This document shows, one piece after another, positions 43,566-54,923 of a stretch of DNA of 64,000 nucleotides (position 1 is its first letter; each line of letters begins with the position of its first letter). Where the stretch lies: positions 15,798,501 to 15,862,500 of the forward strand of contig JAZHRO010000036.1 in the NCBI GenBank assembly GCA_037157565.1. The letters run 5' to 3'. The stretch comes from Thalassia testudinum (lineage: Eukaryota; Streptophyta; Magnoliopsida; Alismatales; Hydrocharitaceae). The translations under genes and the position numbers were made by a program. The notes below the pieces were generated by a model. The model was not told the DNA's origin, searched no databases, and saw only the letters and a program-made list of their open reading frames with translations.

Positions 43566-45344
43566 TGATAAAGCGATCTTCGTTTTCGTTGAAAACTTTA
43601 GCATAAAATGATGTGTCGTATTTAATCACGTGGTAGAAAATCGCTTTTTAAAACATTTTAATTTTCAGAATCTAACCACAAATAGTTAGGTCATCTCCAC
43701 AGGGAGGAATTAGCCTATATAAACTAGTGCGTTATGCTTCATTTATTCAGGAATCTCAATGTGTATGCATACTAACTGGTGCATGTGTTTTCAACATGAT
43801 TTCTTGCTTCAAATAATTAATCAAGAATATAGGTGTGCATATGCAAAATCACCATTATATAATATCATGTAAAATAATGATCTTGATACTGGTAAACATC
43901 GTAAATACTAATTTCTCGAATATAGCTTGTTCACCATAATATATAAGACATGCATTAAATCATTCATGAGAGATATGCATATGCAAGTAATTTTGATTAA
44001 ATGGAAGGATGGCTACGCAAATTCACCTCAATAATTTAATTCATTAAATAAATGAATAGTGTTCCTCTGCAGTGGCACGATTGGTAATTTTTAATGCGAA
44101 GGGAAACAGAGTGTTTTCCTTCTCTCTTCTCTGCACGCATGGAGGAGGAATCTTCTGCTGGCCTGTGAATGATGGAGGCACGTCGGAGGACGAGCGTCGT
44201 AATGGAGGTGGCGTGGCGGCCGGCAGCGGCTGGACAGTGGAGGTGCGTCGCCGATGTTTGGTTCTGCCGCACGGTGTGCGTGCTGCCTGTGGCGTGCCTA
44301 CGGCTGCGCGCTCGCACGCGTGTGCGTTGAGGCGCTGCGCAGTTTGAGGCATGGCCTGAGGTGTGAGGTGGGGTGCTTGCTAGGGGTGCGGGCATGGCTG
44401 CTGCAGTGGGTTCTTCTTGCGCACTGCTTCTGGAAGAACGGGGAAGACGAAGAAGACAAGAGGCGCGGTCTGCAGTGCGTGTCCTTCCGTGCTGCTGTTG
44501 GAACGCTGCGCAGCGTACGCTTTGATGGCGGGTGTAGTGCGCGACTGCTAGCCGTGGGAGAGCACTGGAGAGGGCGCTTGGTGTAGCGCGGTGGACGGTG
44601 TGTGCCTACAGTGGAGAGGGTGTGGGCGGTGGAAGGCTTGGCACTGTGGCGTGGCAAGGGCAGGATGGGGTGCGACACCTGCAGAGGGCACGCAAGGGCA
44701 GGCGGAGGGTGATGGCGCGGGCATAGGCTTGAAGGGCGCCTGCAGGTGCTAGAGATGGAAGGCTATGGCACGGGCACACGAGGGTAGGATAGGGTGCAGT
44801 GCTTGCAGACTGGAAGGGCGCGGTGGATGCAGCGCCTGCGGGCGAGTGCTGGCCTGTGGGCGGCTTGCACGGCGCGGTGTAGGGTGTGGAAGGCAGTGAT
44901 GGTCCACAGTGCAAGCGGTCTTCCCACAGTGCACTCTCCTCTCACAATTAGGTCACCGCCAGGGGGAGAAGAAGATGACCCGCAGATCCTCCTATCCTGT
45001 GCAAGTCCCTCTTTTATCTCCTCTCCGCCTCTCAAGGGATTTTCAAAAATCCTTTTCTAATTTTGGCCGGCGGCTGTTGGGGGTGTTGAGGCCGCCAGAG
45101 ATTGGTTGAGGCGGTTGTTGGGGTAAATTTCTTTCACCCCCTCCTATTCTTTTCCAACTTTATACCTACAACAACAAAACATAAAATCATTACATATTAA
45201 GTTATAGAATGCGATAAAATAGATGTAAACTTAAATAATAATGCATGCAAACATTCTATAACTTAATGTAGTTATTAACAAACCTAAAAGATAAGATTAA
45301 AGTTAACTTAGGTGTAACAATAGTCCATTAAAATGGACTCATCA
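43566..45344 (-). repeat. Solo LTR inside pol, Athila-like
   Basis: 1779 bp. The minus strand starts TGATGAGTCCATTTTAATGG at 45344 and ends ...TTTATCA at 43566. Flanks are CCCGA (43561-43565) and CCTGA (45345-45349), a 5-base duplication with one transition. It resembles the LTR at 51926-53709 (shared CCACGTGATTAAATACGACA-type end and ATTCCTCCCTGTGGAGA-type U5). The GC-rich middle (44100-45060) carries several spurious ORFs on both strands. Confidence 0.86.
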
Positions 45345-46140
45345 CCTGATAACCTTAAATGTCTTCCTAGGACCTGACAACACCTTTCTTGTGATTATCA
45401 ATGCACACCTGACTAGGGGATGAGAGCTTAGGTTGACTGCGACCCTAGAAGAACACCAGGCAGCTATTGGGTGGACAATTTTTGACCTTAGAGGGATTAA
45501 CCCTAGATACTGCACACACAAGATTTATTTGGAGGATGGGGCTCGACCTTCTTGCCAGATACAAAGGAGAATGAACCCAAATATGAGATAGGTCGTTAAA
45601 AAAGAGATCATAAAATGGCTTGACGTGGGAATCATCTTCTCGATTTCAAACAACCCCTAGGTGAGCCCTACAAAAGTGGTTCCAAAGAAAGTTGGGCTCA
45701 TCGTGGCGACAAATGACAAAGGCGAATCCATCCCCACCTGCATTACCACTGCATGGTAGGTGTGTATAGACTATAGGAAGTTGAATGAGGCCACCAAGAA
45801 AGATCATTTCGCCCTACCTTTCATTGAAAAGATCTTGAACGTTTGGTAGGGCGAAAATATTTCTGCATCCTGGATGGATATTCAAGGTATAACCAGGTTG
45901 CTATTGCCCCTAAGGACTAGGAGAAGATCACGTTCACCTGCCCGTATGGCACGTTTGCATTCTGCTGTATGTCATTCGGATTGTGCAACGCACTCGCTAC
46001 CTTTTAGCGTTGCATGTTAGCCATCTTTTCGGAGATGGTGGGTGAATACCTAGAGGCCTTTATGGATGATTTCTCCATCTTTAGACACTCATTCAACCAC
46101 TGCCTTAGCAACCTGGAGAAAATCTAAAGCGATGTATTGA
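45345..46140 (+). pseudogene. Athila-type reverse transcriptase of element X/C
   Basis: The plus-strand frame reads on from the linker with DNLKC and VIINAHLT. It then reads VVKKEIIKWLDVGIIFSISN and VSPTKVVPKKVG (45597-45700), VCIDYRKLNEATKKDHFALP (45762-45820), FTCPYGTFAF (about 45930) and the catalytic FMDDFSIF (46060-46083), where FMDD replaces YxDD as is normal for this lineage. At least five stops (mainly TGG-to-TAG and CGA-to-TGA types) and several frameshifts interrupt it. It would copy element RNA. Confidence 0.9.
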
Positions 46141-46860
46141 GGTCAACCTTGTTCTGAGTTGGGAAAAGAGCCATTACATTGTTCAAGAAGGGATTGTCCT
46201 CGAACACATCGTTTCGTAAAGGGGCATAGAAATTGACTGAGCTAAAGTTGACTTGATTTCTAAACTTCCACCACCTTGCTTGGTCAAACAAATAAGATCT
46301 TTCCTAGGATACGTTGGCTTTTACAAAGGGTTTATAAAGGATTTCTCAAAAATATCTAAGCCCTTTCCTGACCTTCTAGCCAATGATGCATAGTTTGATA
46401 TGACACCCGATTTCATCCAAGCCTACACTACCTTAAGGGATATAGTCTCAACTGCACCTATCTTACAACCCTCGGATTAGTCCCAGGACCTTGAGATAAT
46501 GTGTGATGCATTAGACTTTGTGATTGGATCTATCCTAGGGTAAAGAAAGGAGAAGAAACCCATGGCAATCTACTATGCGAGCAAGACCATAGACGAGGCT
46601 TAGCGGAATTATATTGTCATAGAAAAGGAATTGCTCGTAGTAGTATTTGGATCAAAAAAGTTTTGATCATACCTTTTAGGATCCTGCATGGTAATTTACA
46701 CTAACCACTTGGCTACCCGACATTTGTTAGCTAAGAAGGATGAAAAACCCAAGTTGATTAAATGGATCCTGCTCTTGCCGAAATTTGACCTGGAAATACT
46801 TAACAAGGTTGGATCTAAAAATATCGTGGTCGACGACTTGGCATGACTAAACCCAGAGCA
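46141..46860 (+). pseudogene. Athila-type RT thumb and RNase H of element X/C
   Basis: After the RT palm come the thumb and connection regions, in shifting frames. RNase H shows YYASKTIDEA, EKELLVVVFGSKKF (catalytic Glu) and SYLLGSCMVIYTNHL. In that last motif the usual Asp of TDH is Asn, a likely inactivating change. Then LLAKKDEKPKLIKWILLLPK and NIVVDDLA follow. Stops are frequent. It is contiguous with integrase at 46900. Confidence 0.85.
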
Positions 46861-48660
46861 CATTGGATCCTCACTACCCATGACTGATGCATTCCTTGAT
46901 GAGCGTATTTTGGACGTGTAAGGAAGGAGTCTCCCTTGGTATGCAGACTTGGTTAACTACTTGGCAGTAGGGCAGATCTTACATGGCTAGTTTAGACAAC
47001 AGTGGAATAGGTTCTTGGTTGAAGCCAAACATTATTTTTGGGATGATCCCATGTTGTTTAGACTTTGTGCTGATCAGATAATCATGAGATGCATTCCTAA
47101 GGAGGAAGTTCAGAGTGTGTTGTACTTTTGTCATGATTAAGCCTGGGGTGGCCACTTCTTGGGAAAATGGATGGCTGCAAAAGTTTTGCAGTCTGATTTT
47201 TATTGGCCATCACTATTCAAGGACACACATGAGTTTGCCAAAACCTGTATAAGATGCCAGACTCTAGGGACCATGACTAAGAAAGATATGATGCCTCTCA
47301 GGCCCATTTTAATCGTCGAAATATTTGATGTCTGGGGAATCGATTTCATGGGTCCCTTCCCACCATCTAACAATTTCAAGTATATACGAGTCTCTGTAGA
47401 TTATGGCTCTAAATGGATCGAAGTTGTGCCTTCCTAGAAGTGTGGTCATAAGGTTGTCATGGAATTTGTTAAGAAGAATATCTTCTCCTGATTTGGGATA
47501 CCTAAGGCCATGATTAGTGATGGTGGAAGCCACTTTATTAATGCCTAGTTTCGCACTTTACTTAGGAGATATGGGGTAACTTATCACATTTCCGCCCCAT
47601 ATCACCCACAAATGAACGTTCAAGTCGAGGTCTTAAATAGGCAGATCAAGAATATTTTATAAAAGATCATGAGACCTGACCGGAAGGATTGGTCCACTAG
47701 ATTAGATGATGCTCTCTGGGCATACCAGACCACTTATATGACCCCAATAGGCATGTCATCATACCGATTGGTCTTTGGAAAACCTTGCCACCTTCTAGTT
47801 AAGCTTGAGCACCGGGCATATTGGGTTGTCAAATAATGTAATATGGATCCCCATATGGTCGGTACTCAAAGGAAGCTCCAGCTTTTTGAGATCGAAGAAA
47901 TTCGTCGGGACGCTTATGAGAATAGTAGACTTTATAAGGAAAAGATGAAAGTTGTCCATGACTGGCATATCCATAGAAAAACCTTTGAGACAAATTAACA
48001 AGTTTGGCTCTTTGATGCATGACTTAAGCTTTTCCTAGGGAAGTCACGATCCAAGTGGATAGGACCTTACCGGGTGGTTAGGTCATTTTCCAATGGGGTA
48101 GTAGAAATTATAGATCCTAAAATCGGGCAAACATTCATGGTTAATGGATAAAGACAAACATTTCCTTACCCAGGTACCCCTGATTGGTCTTTGGCAAACC
48201 TTGCCACCTTCCTGTTGAGCTCAAGCACCAGGCATATTGGGCCGTCAAACAATGTAATATGGATCCCCATATGGCCGATAGTTAAAGGAAGCTCTAGCTT
48301 TTTGACCTTGAAGAAATTCATTGGGACACTTATGAGAATAGTAGACTTTATAAGGAAAAGATGAAAGTTGTCCATAACTGGCATATCCATAGGAAAACCT
48401 TTGAGCTAATTCAACAAGTCTGGCTCTTTGATGCACAACTTAAGCTTTTCCTAGGGAAGTTATGATACAAGTGGACGAGACCTTACTGGGTGGTCAGACC
48501 ATTTTCCAACGGGGTAGTAGAACTTACAAATCCTAAAATCGAGCAAACATTCATGGTTAATGGACAAAGACTCAAACATTTCCTTGCCCAGGTACCCTCG
48601 AAGGAAGTAGTAACCCTCATTGAGGGTTAAGTTGGAGCTACGCCCAATTGAAGGCAATAA
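46861..48660 (+). pseudogene. Athila-type integrase of element X/C, with internal tandem duplication
   Basis: A mostly open frame with scattered stops. It has the zinc motif (GGHFLGKWMAAKV, FAKTCIRCQ, 47150-47260), first Asp in VWGIDFMGPFPPS (47330), second Asp in KAMISDGGSHF (47505-47540) and third position in NVQVEVLNRQIKN (47615-47655), all acids retained. The C-terminal domain begins DALWAYQTTYMTPIGMSSYR and VFGKPCHL. From 47764 to about 48178 the C-terminal sequence is followed by a second copy (48179-48597). It would insert cDNA into the genome, but stops at about 47120, 47436, 47491 and elsewhere make it dead. Confidence 0.9.
47764..48597 (+). repeat. Tandem duplication (about 417 bp) within integrase C-terminus
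   Basis: Copies begin GATTGGTCTTTGG(A/C)AAACC at 47769 and 48182 and both end near CAGGTACCC. They differ at roughly one base in ten by eye, so the duplication is old, or one copy was converted from a relative. Confidence 0.85.
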
Positions 48661-50032
48661 ACTCAATGCTTCCTGGGAGGCAACCTAGTGGATTCAAGTT
48701 GACCTGTTACAAGATGATTCTTAGGTGATTTCTATCCTTACTCCTTCGCATTCATTTAATTTCCAACGAGGACATTGTGGTAGATAGGCATGAGGGTGTG
48801 GTAATTCTTATTTCTGAGCATGGAATTATCAGCTTGAATTAATTTTTGTTATTTTTCCTGGAAAAAATGGAAAAAAAGTGTAACAAAAATAAGAAAGTTA
48901 GGAGGATATCAGGAATGTGGGCACTAGAATTTACCTACCTTAGGAAGTAATATATTTAGGATCTTTTCACTAGGACTCTTTAGGTCTAGTGGCTTAATTA
49001 GTCTTGATGTCCACTAGGTTATAGACTTTTTCCCCTGGTTCTTGCCGATTTAAATTTCAATCACAGTAGTGTAAATAAAGTGGAGCAATAAGTAAGCGAC
49101 TTATCAGCTCACCCTCTGATTTGAAACATTTTAGAAGTCTGAGCATCTACACACATCATGCACTGACTCACTATTCGGGTGGCCATAGTGGAAATTAGGG
49201 AGCCAATAAGTAGGCTAGTGGTGGTATGGCTGGCATGTTATAGTAGGTAACCCCCCATTACTGGGTGTTCAGAGCTCAGCCATTGGACCCAATTCTCTTT
49301 GGCCACCACCTTTAGGTAAGTCTCTGCTTAGGGAAGCCACTTGCTTAAAAGAAAAAGAAAAAATACCGCAGAAAAGAAGAAAAAGAGAAAAAGAAAGAAA
49401 AGGAGAAAGAAAAAATACAATAAACCACACTTCATTACATAGGTATGACTGGCAAGTTTCCGTGGGTAACCCCCCATTGCCTTTTGTCCAGAGCCCAGCA
49501 TATGAAAAGCACAAATAAATCCCTAACTAAGGAGAAGTAGGGAAGTAGAAATAAAGACCTAGGGAGATATACACTAGGTTCACCTGGTGTTGACCCCACA
49601 AAAAAGTACTTGGGAGAAAGCTACCAGTTAGAGAGAAAAACTTTTAGGTGGTAACAACATCATTTTAGGGTCACCTAGAGCTTATGGATACCGAAGGTCC
49701 AATATATAGCGAGTTAATCACATACACAATAAGATGCTTAGCACTTTTCGATCTTTTCAAGTCCTAAGTGAGCTTGGTAGTTTTTTGAATGCTGCTCTGA
49801 ACCCTGAACACAAAAAAAAAGAAAAGAAAAAAAAATCTATATAATATGTATATGAATAAGGCAAGGACAAGGGCGGTCTGTATCTTGGTTGGCATCATGA
49901 TACTGTCGAGTCTTAGTAGTTAAGACCCAAGGTATCGAATTTCCTCTAGATAGGAAATAATTAATGCCTTGGCAGTCACTCCTTGGCTTCGTACTTTTCG
50001 ATTAACCTTCCTAGGGACTAGCAAGGGGTAGG
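48661..50032 (+). other. 3' region of element X/C
   Basis: This contains TGGGAGGCAACCTAGT (48674-48689), then AACGAGGACATTGTGG with AGGCATGAGGGTG (48766-48797). CCCCCATTACTGGGTG (49252-49267) and CCCCCATTGCC (49471-49481) follow. Purine tracts lie at 49345-49420 and 49808-49835, and CTAGGGACTAGCAAGGGG (50011-50028) lies before an LTR. It shares this order with Y and, on the minus strand, with A. The 81-codon minus frame at 49269-49514 is a by-product. Confidence 0.72.
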
Positions 50033-51507
50033 TGACGAGTCATTTTTCGCTTTCAAATAAGATGATTAAGATGATTTGTCGTTGTATTTCTAAGTGGTGG
50101 AAAAATTGACTAATCAAGGTATTGAATTGAAATTAACCACTCATAGGAGAGTGAGTCGTATCCATAGGGAGGCAGTGGCCTATTAAACTCGCATGGGTTC
50201 AAAGCAGATGTTCACGATTAATTTCTCTAAGAAATCGAATCAAAATCTCCTTTGAATCAATGTAACAATGATTAGATGAGTTGATATTGCATTTACGAGA
50301 AAGAGGGAGGTCTTTTGCATAAACTCACCACAATTAAATAATGATAAATTAAAAATCCTTTTTGTGGAAATGACACTTAAATGTAATAACTAATACCCAC
50401 TTCACTATAGTAAAATAGGGGAAATTCTTCCCCTTGTCCGTGCACGAGGAGACCAAGGCCGATGGTGAGGCTGCAACCAGAGGTCGAGTGGGCCGAGGGC
50501 TATTTGGTGGTGGTGCTCTCATGGCCAACGGTGGTCGGAGGTGGCGGTGGCAAGGAGAGGAGTGGCGACGAATGGCGGTGGCTGCAACTTTGTTGCTATT
50601 GCGGGCTGGCACTTGTGAAGGTCTGCATGCGAGGCGGCGAGGGCGAGGGTCGGCGAGGACGTGTGCAGGCCATGTAGGCGTGCGCGGGCGTTGCTGAGCT
50701 CGGCTGCAGCTACTGCTGCTGCATGCTGCACGTGGGGAGGCATTGAAGGACGTAGCTGCTACTGTGGGTTGGCGAAGGTGCTGGAGGACGTGCGCAGGTG
50801 TAGCTGCTGAAGTAGCGTGCACTCTGCGCGTGTGGGCTGGAGGCAAGGGTCGGTGCATGCTGGAGATGGTGGTGAGGGTGGTGCTGCGTGCTGTTGTTGT
50901 AGCGTGGAGGGGTGTACACACTGAGGTGCTCACGGTAATGCAGCTGCTCTGATTTGGCAGAGCATCCTGTCATGACGCACGCCTACGGTGTGGAGTAAAC
51001 TGCCGTAGTCGAGGCCGGTGGTGGTGGAATGGACTAGAAGCTATTCTCTGCACAATAGGAAATGGGGTGGAGGCGTACTCAGCTTTGTGGCTTCCTCTCC
51101 TCTTTTAAAGCTTCAGGAAAGGAGAAACAGATAGAGGAGGAACGCTCAGATCCACTTCCTCCACTCTTCTTTACTGTCACCTTCATTGCCAAATAGTGTC
51201 TCATCGGAGAGGTACGACTCCTGCTGCACGAAGATGTCATAATTAATTAAATGAGGGTTATTTATTTATAAGCCCTTAAAAGAAATGTGAAATAAAATAA
51301 TGCATGTAATGCAACCTAAAAGATTAACTATTCTAATGCATGCTATTCTAAATGAATTCTAGGTATGAATGCAATGCATGAAATATGCAAATAAATGAAT
51401 AATTAGACTAATATATTTACATCTTTATTGTATGCTATTTATATGCCAATATTAATCTAATTCCTAGGCATTTAAGTAACAATAAGCCCACAAATATGGG
51501 TTCATCA
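50033..51507 (-). repeat. Athila-like LTR in minus orientation between two facing 3' regions
   Basis: 1475 bp. The minus strand starts TGATGAACCCATATTTGTGG at 51507 and ends ATGACTCGTCA at 50033. On its right is a minus-strand polypurine tract (AGCATGGGGGCACT on that strand). On its left is the plus-strand tract of X/C. Flanks GTAGG and AGTGC do not match, so it is not a simple solo insertion. The GC-rich middle (50430-50960) holds spurious ORFs. Confidence 0.8.
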
Positions 51508-51673
51508 AGTGCCCCCATGCTTAGTTTTTGCTAGTCCCTAGCAAATTCAAGCAATAACCCAACTCTTCAAGTGGACTAGCCAACCTAATCGGTCTTCCTT
51601 TAGAAACATGTTAAGTTCAAACTTTAGACCTAAGGTTCCCAAGTAGTTGTCGAATTACAAACTAGGCCAACTA
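51508..51673 (-). other. 3' region of a minus-strand Athila-like element, shortened
   Basis: The minus strand reads TTTGCTAGGGACTAGC, then AAGCATGGGGGCACT, next to the LTR. It joins reverse transcriptase sequence at about 51673, so RNase H, integrase and most of the 3' region are deleted. Confidence 0.65.
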
Positions 51674-51925
51674 AGGATGTGTTGCAGGTGTATTACATAA
51701 TCCAAACGGCATACGCCTGAATGCAAATGTGCCGTAAGGACTAGTGAAAGTTGTCTTATCCTGGTCATCAGGGAAGACTGCAATGTGGTTATACCCAGAA
51801 TATCCATCTAAAAAGCAGAAATACTTGTTCCCTGCCAATCTCTCTAGGATCTGATCAATAAAGGGTAAGGGAAAGTGATCCTTCTAGGTAGTGGTGTTTA
51901 GTTTGTGGTAGTCAATGCAGACCCT
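51674..51925 (-). pseudogene. Athila-type reverse transcriptase fragment
   Basis: The minus-strand frame has VCIDYHKLNTTT, a stop, then KDHFPLPFIDQILERLAG, FLDGYSGYN, FTSPYGTFAF and RRMPFGLCNTPAT. These match the fingers and palm of Athila reverse transcriptase. It is cut on the right (N-terminal side) at 51925 by the plus-strand LTR of Z1, and on the left by a deletion before the FMDD motif. The same stretch of pol exists in plus orientation at 45762-46000. Confidence 0.88.
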
Positions 51926-53709
51926 TGGATAAGTCCACTTTTGTGGACCATTATTTGGCCTAAGTACTCTTTAATTAGTCATTCCTAGTTAATATTTGGT
52001 TAGGAATTAAGGGGGAATTCAACATAGTCTGTAATCATCTTATGCACCAATTTTATGCTTAATACATGATATGTTATGATAATTATTTGGTGGATGCAGG
52101 CTAGGTGCAAGACACTTAAGGCAGTAGTCAGACGTCCAAAATCCCATTTTAAGATGTCTGGAATCTAATCTGGATGTTTGGAACCTCCAGCGTGGACTCC
52201 TTGCCAACCAAACATTTTAAGATGTCTGATAGTTTTATCAGACGTCTGATGCCTAATAGACATGACTTATCCTTCTGTTCCAACCACTCGCAATCTCCGC
52301 GAGTGGTTGTAGAAGTCGGCCACAGAGATTTTAAAAGTCTGATGCCAACTGAGAGGGGGATCATCTTCTCGCCCTGGCGGGGCTAGGCTCTCCAATCTTC
52401 TCCACCGTGCACCAAGGGCATACACCGTGGCTATGGCGTACACTGTGGCATAGACGTTCTCCACCGTTCCCTTCAACCCACAGTGCCTTCATCGACTCTG
52501 CGGCATGCACGGTGACAGCGTGCATGCCTCCACCACTACCAGCACCACCTCCTAAAACCATCGTCTTCTCCTTTATTTTCCTCCTTCCTTTCACAACGCC
52601 ACTCCACCCCCTGCATCCAAGACGACACGCCACCATCTTCACCGCAAACCCACCGCCACCCCCATAGCCACCCCCACCCTCACCCGCTCTCGTCGCATAC
52701 CACCTTCCATCACAGCCACCACCATCATCACCTCCGCCTACTCCCCTACATCTTCTCCTTCCTTTCCTTTTCTTCTCCTTCTCCTTCTCCTTCATCTCCT
52801 TACCTTGTTGCCAACGAGGAACCCATCTCTAACTCCACCACTCAAATTCTCTAGCGGCTCCTTTACCCTCCATGAATAGCCATGTAGTCGGAGTTGTCCT
52901 CTGCCAGCCGTCAACGTCCCATAGCTACGTGCGACATGCACACTCGCCGCAGCACCACCGCGCCCTTGTGAGCAGAGGACTGCGATCACTATCGACCACG
53001 CTACTCTCCAACGGCAGTGAGACCTCTTCCTCGATGTCAGTGAGATGTCCGGCCACCACTCGCCGTTGTGTCACCTCCATTACGACGCCTGGCCTCCGAT
53101 GCACCTCCATCGAACTCCAGCCAGCCGACGGTCGCTTCTCCACCCGCACGAGCAAGAGAGAAGGAAAATCCCCTGTTTCCTCTCCTGTTAATAATTACGT
53201 TAAATGCCATTGTAGAGAATACTATTCATTTATTTATCTCCTTATTATAATAAGACAGAATTGTATGAATGTCCCTCAGGTTTAATTGAATGACAAATAG
53301 TGCATTTATCTCTTAACTAATCAAGTACGGGATATTGATTATAGGAAATGGGTTCGATTTTGATTTATATTAACGATATTTGTCAGTACTACAATTATGA
53401 TTCACGTATGTCGTAGTGGTGATTTTACATAAAACCTCCCTATATTCTTAAGTAATTACATAAATGCTAAACTTATGTTGAAAATGAAGTGCAATAACTA
53501 GTATGCTGACCCACTGAGATTCCCGAGTAAACGAAGCATAATGCACTAGCTTAAATAGGATAATTCCTCCCTGTGGAGACGACCTAACTATTTTCGTGGT
53601 TAGATTATGAGAATTAAAATATTTTGAAAAGCGATTTTCTACCACGTGATTATATACGACACGTCATTTTATGTTAAAGTTTTTATCGAAAATGAAGATC
53701 GCTCTTCCA
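51926..53709 (+). repeat. 5' LTR of element Z1
   Basis: 1784 bp, from TGGATAAGTCCACTTTTGTG to CGCTCTTCCA, directly before a primer site. It has GACGTC sites at 52131 and 52242 with decayed relatives between. The C-rich middle (52400-53160) yields spurious ORFs, and the U5 block is ATTCCTCCCTGTGGAGACG (53556-53574). It is inserted in the minus-strand reverse transcriptase fragment. Confidence 0.85.
52128..52252. repeat. GACGTC motif group in LTR Z1
   Basis: Two intact cores and several agatgtct or ggatgttt derivatives. AGATGTCTGATA and TATCAGACGTCT (52220-52250) pair around GTTT, the same arms as the isolated pair at 25338. Confidence 0.7.
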
Positions 53710-53711
53710 AA

Positions 53712-53728
53712 TAGCACCGTTGCCGGAG
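53712..53728 (+). other. Primer-binding site of element Z1 (tRNA-Asp type)
   Basis: TAGCACCGTTGCCGGAG is a three-mismatch version of the tRNA-Asp complement, followed by AGGAAACATG, where others have AGGCAAC. Confidence 0.75.
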
Positions 53729-54923
53729 AGGAAACATGCCTATTAATTTTTTTGGGAATTTTATGTTATTTTTATGCTATTTTGAAAGTTTTTCTGAATT
53801 ACTAACTGTGGATCTTCTTTTGTACAAAAACACGCAACGAACGTGACGGGCGTGCACGACGGAGACGATATTTTTGGTGGACCTTGATGCCACCTAGAGG
53901 CCAGCAACGGGTGCTTTTGGGCCTTGATTCCACGCACGTAGGCATACAGAGGAACCTTTTCTGATTTAGTCATTAGATCTTAGTTTAGATTTAGTTTAGA
54001 TAGACATTAGAACTTAATTTCTATCTTGTGGACCCTTGTTGGCCATTTTTGGGAACGTGTTCCTAGTGTTTCTTTATTTCTTATCGCTCTTGTATGCGGG
54101 AGCGTATTTTCGGGAGCGTGTTCCCATTTTATCTAGATTATAGGATTAGTCAAATTGTTTGAATTGCATATAGGTTAGTTAGTTAGTTATATTAGGTTTG
54201 ATTGCTTTATATATATATATATATTGAACTGCCTGCTAGAAGCTACATATCAATAGGGCAATCATCTAGGACTGAATGAGTAGCATCTAGTTTATCTTAA
54301 TTGCATTGCAGACATCCCTGCATTGAAGAAAGCTGGAGTAAGGTATGTCTTTTTCTTGAGCATCAATTACCTGTCATGCATCTGCATTGAACCTAAAGCT
54401 AAGACCACTAAAGTGTTTGAATTGAATTAATTCAGTGGTCACTTTAAAAATTGGGACTGATAAGAGGTTGGACCTTAAAATCTGTGACTTAAAATTGTGT
54501 GCAAAAGGATCTTGGTTGCAAGATTTCAAAACTCAAAACACAAATGTATGATTGCACACCTAAGACACTGTGCACCTCACACATAAGGTCACTAGATAAC
54601 TTTCCACCTCTCCTCTTTGCACCACAAGGGAAGTTAGTCGGAAATCAACAAGCCTATCCACCAAGTTACTTCGGTTCCTCGTGCGTGGGCTCGATTCGAG
54701 ACTTCCATCCCTTGTGAGTAGGTTGTAAGCACCAACGAAGGTCGGTCTAGGAAGCGTAATTCTTGCAAAGCTTGTTTAGCCGCCAACTGAACAGCTAAGA
54801 CCTAGAATCTACTAAAAACAGATCCCATTGTATTTGCGTTTGTTTTGATAGTGGTAGAACTCTCTAGGAAGTTTCTGATTTCTTTTAAATCCTAAGGGAG
54901 TTTAACCTGTTTAATTGAAAGAA
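53729..54923 (+). other. Leader of element Z1
   Basis: Non-coding, 1.2 kb. The block at 54222-54350 (AGAAGCTACAT and TAGGACTGAATGAGTAGCA) matches the leader of Z3 at 63768-63875, which shows that Z1 and Z3 belong to one family. A TA microsatellite lies at 54212-54226. Confidence 0.65.

Noticed and set aside
44036..45060. ORFs in the GC-rich part of the solo LTR
   Set aside because: Open in many frames on both strands, inside an LTR with defined ends; no conserved domain.
50349..50973. 194-codon minus-strand ORF rich in Ala/Ser/Pro/His
   Set aside because: LTR interior with composition bias and an equally open opposite strand.
52361..53285. ORFs in the middle of LTR Z1, including a Gly/Lys-rich frame
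   Set aside because: Low complexity within an LTR; no homologous frame preserved in LTRs Z2 or Z3.
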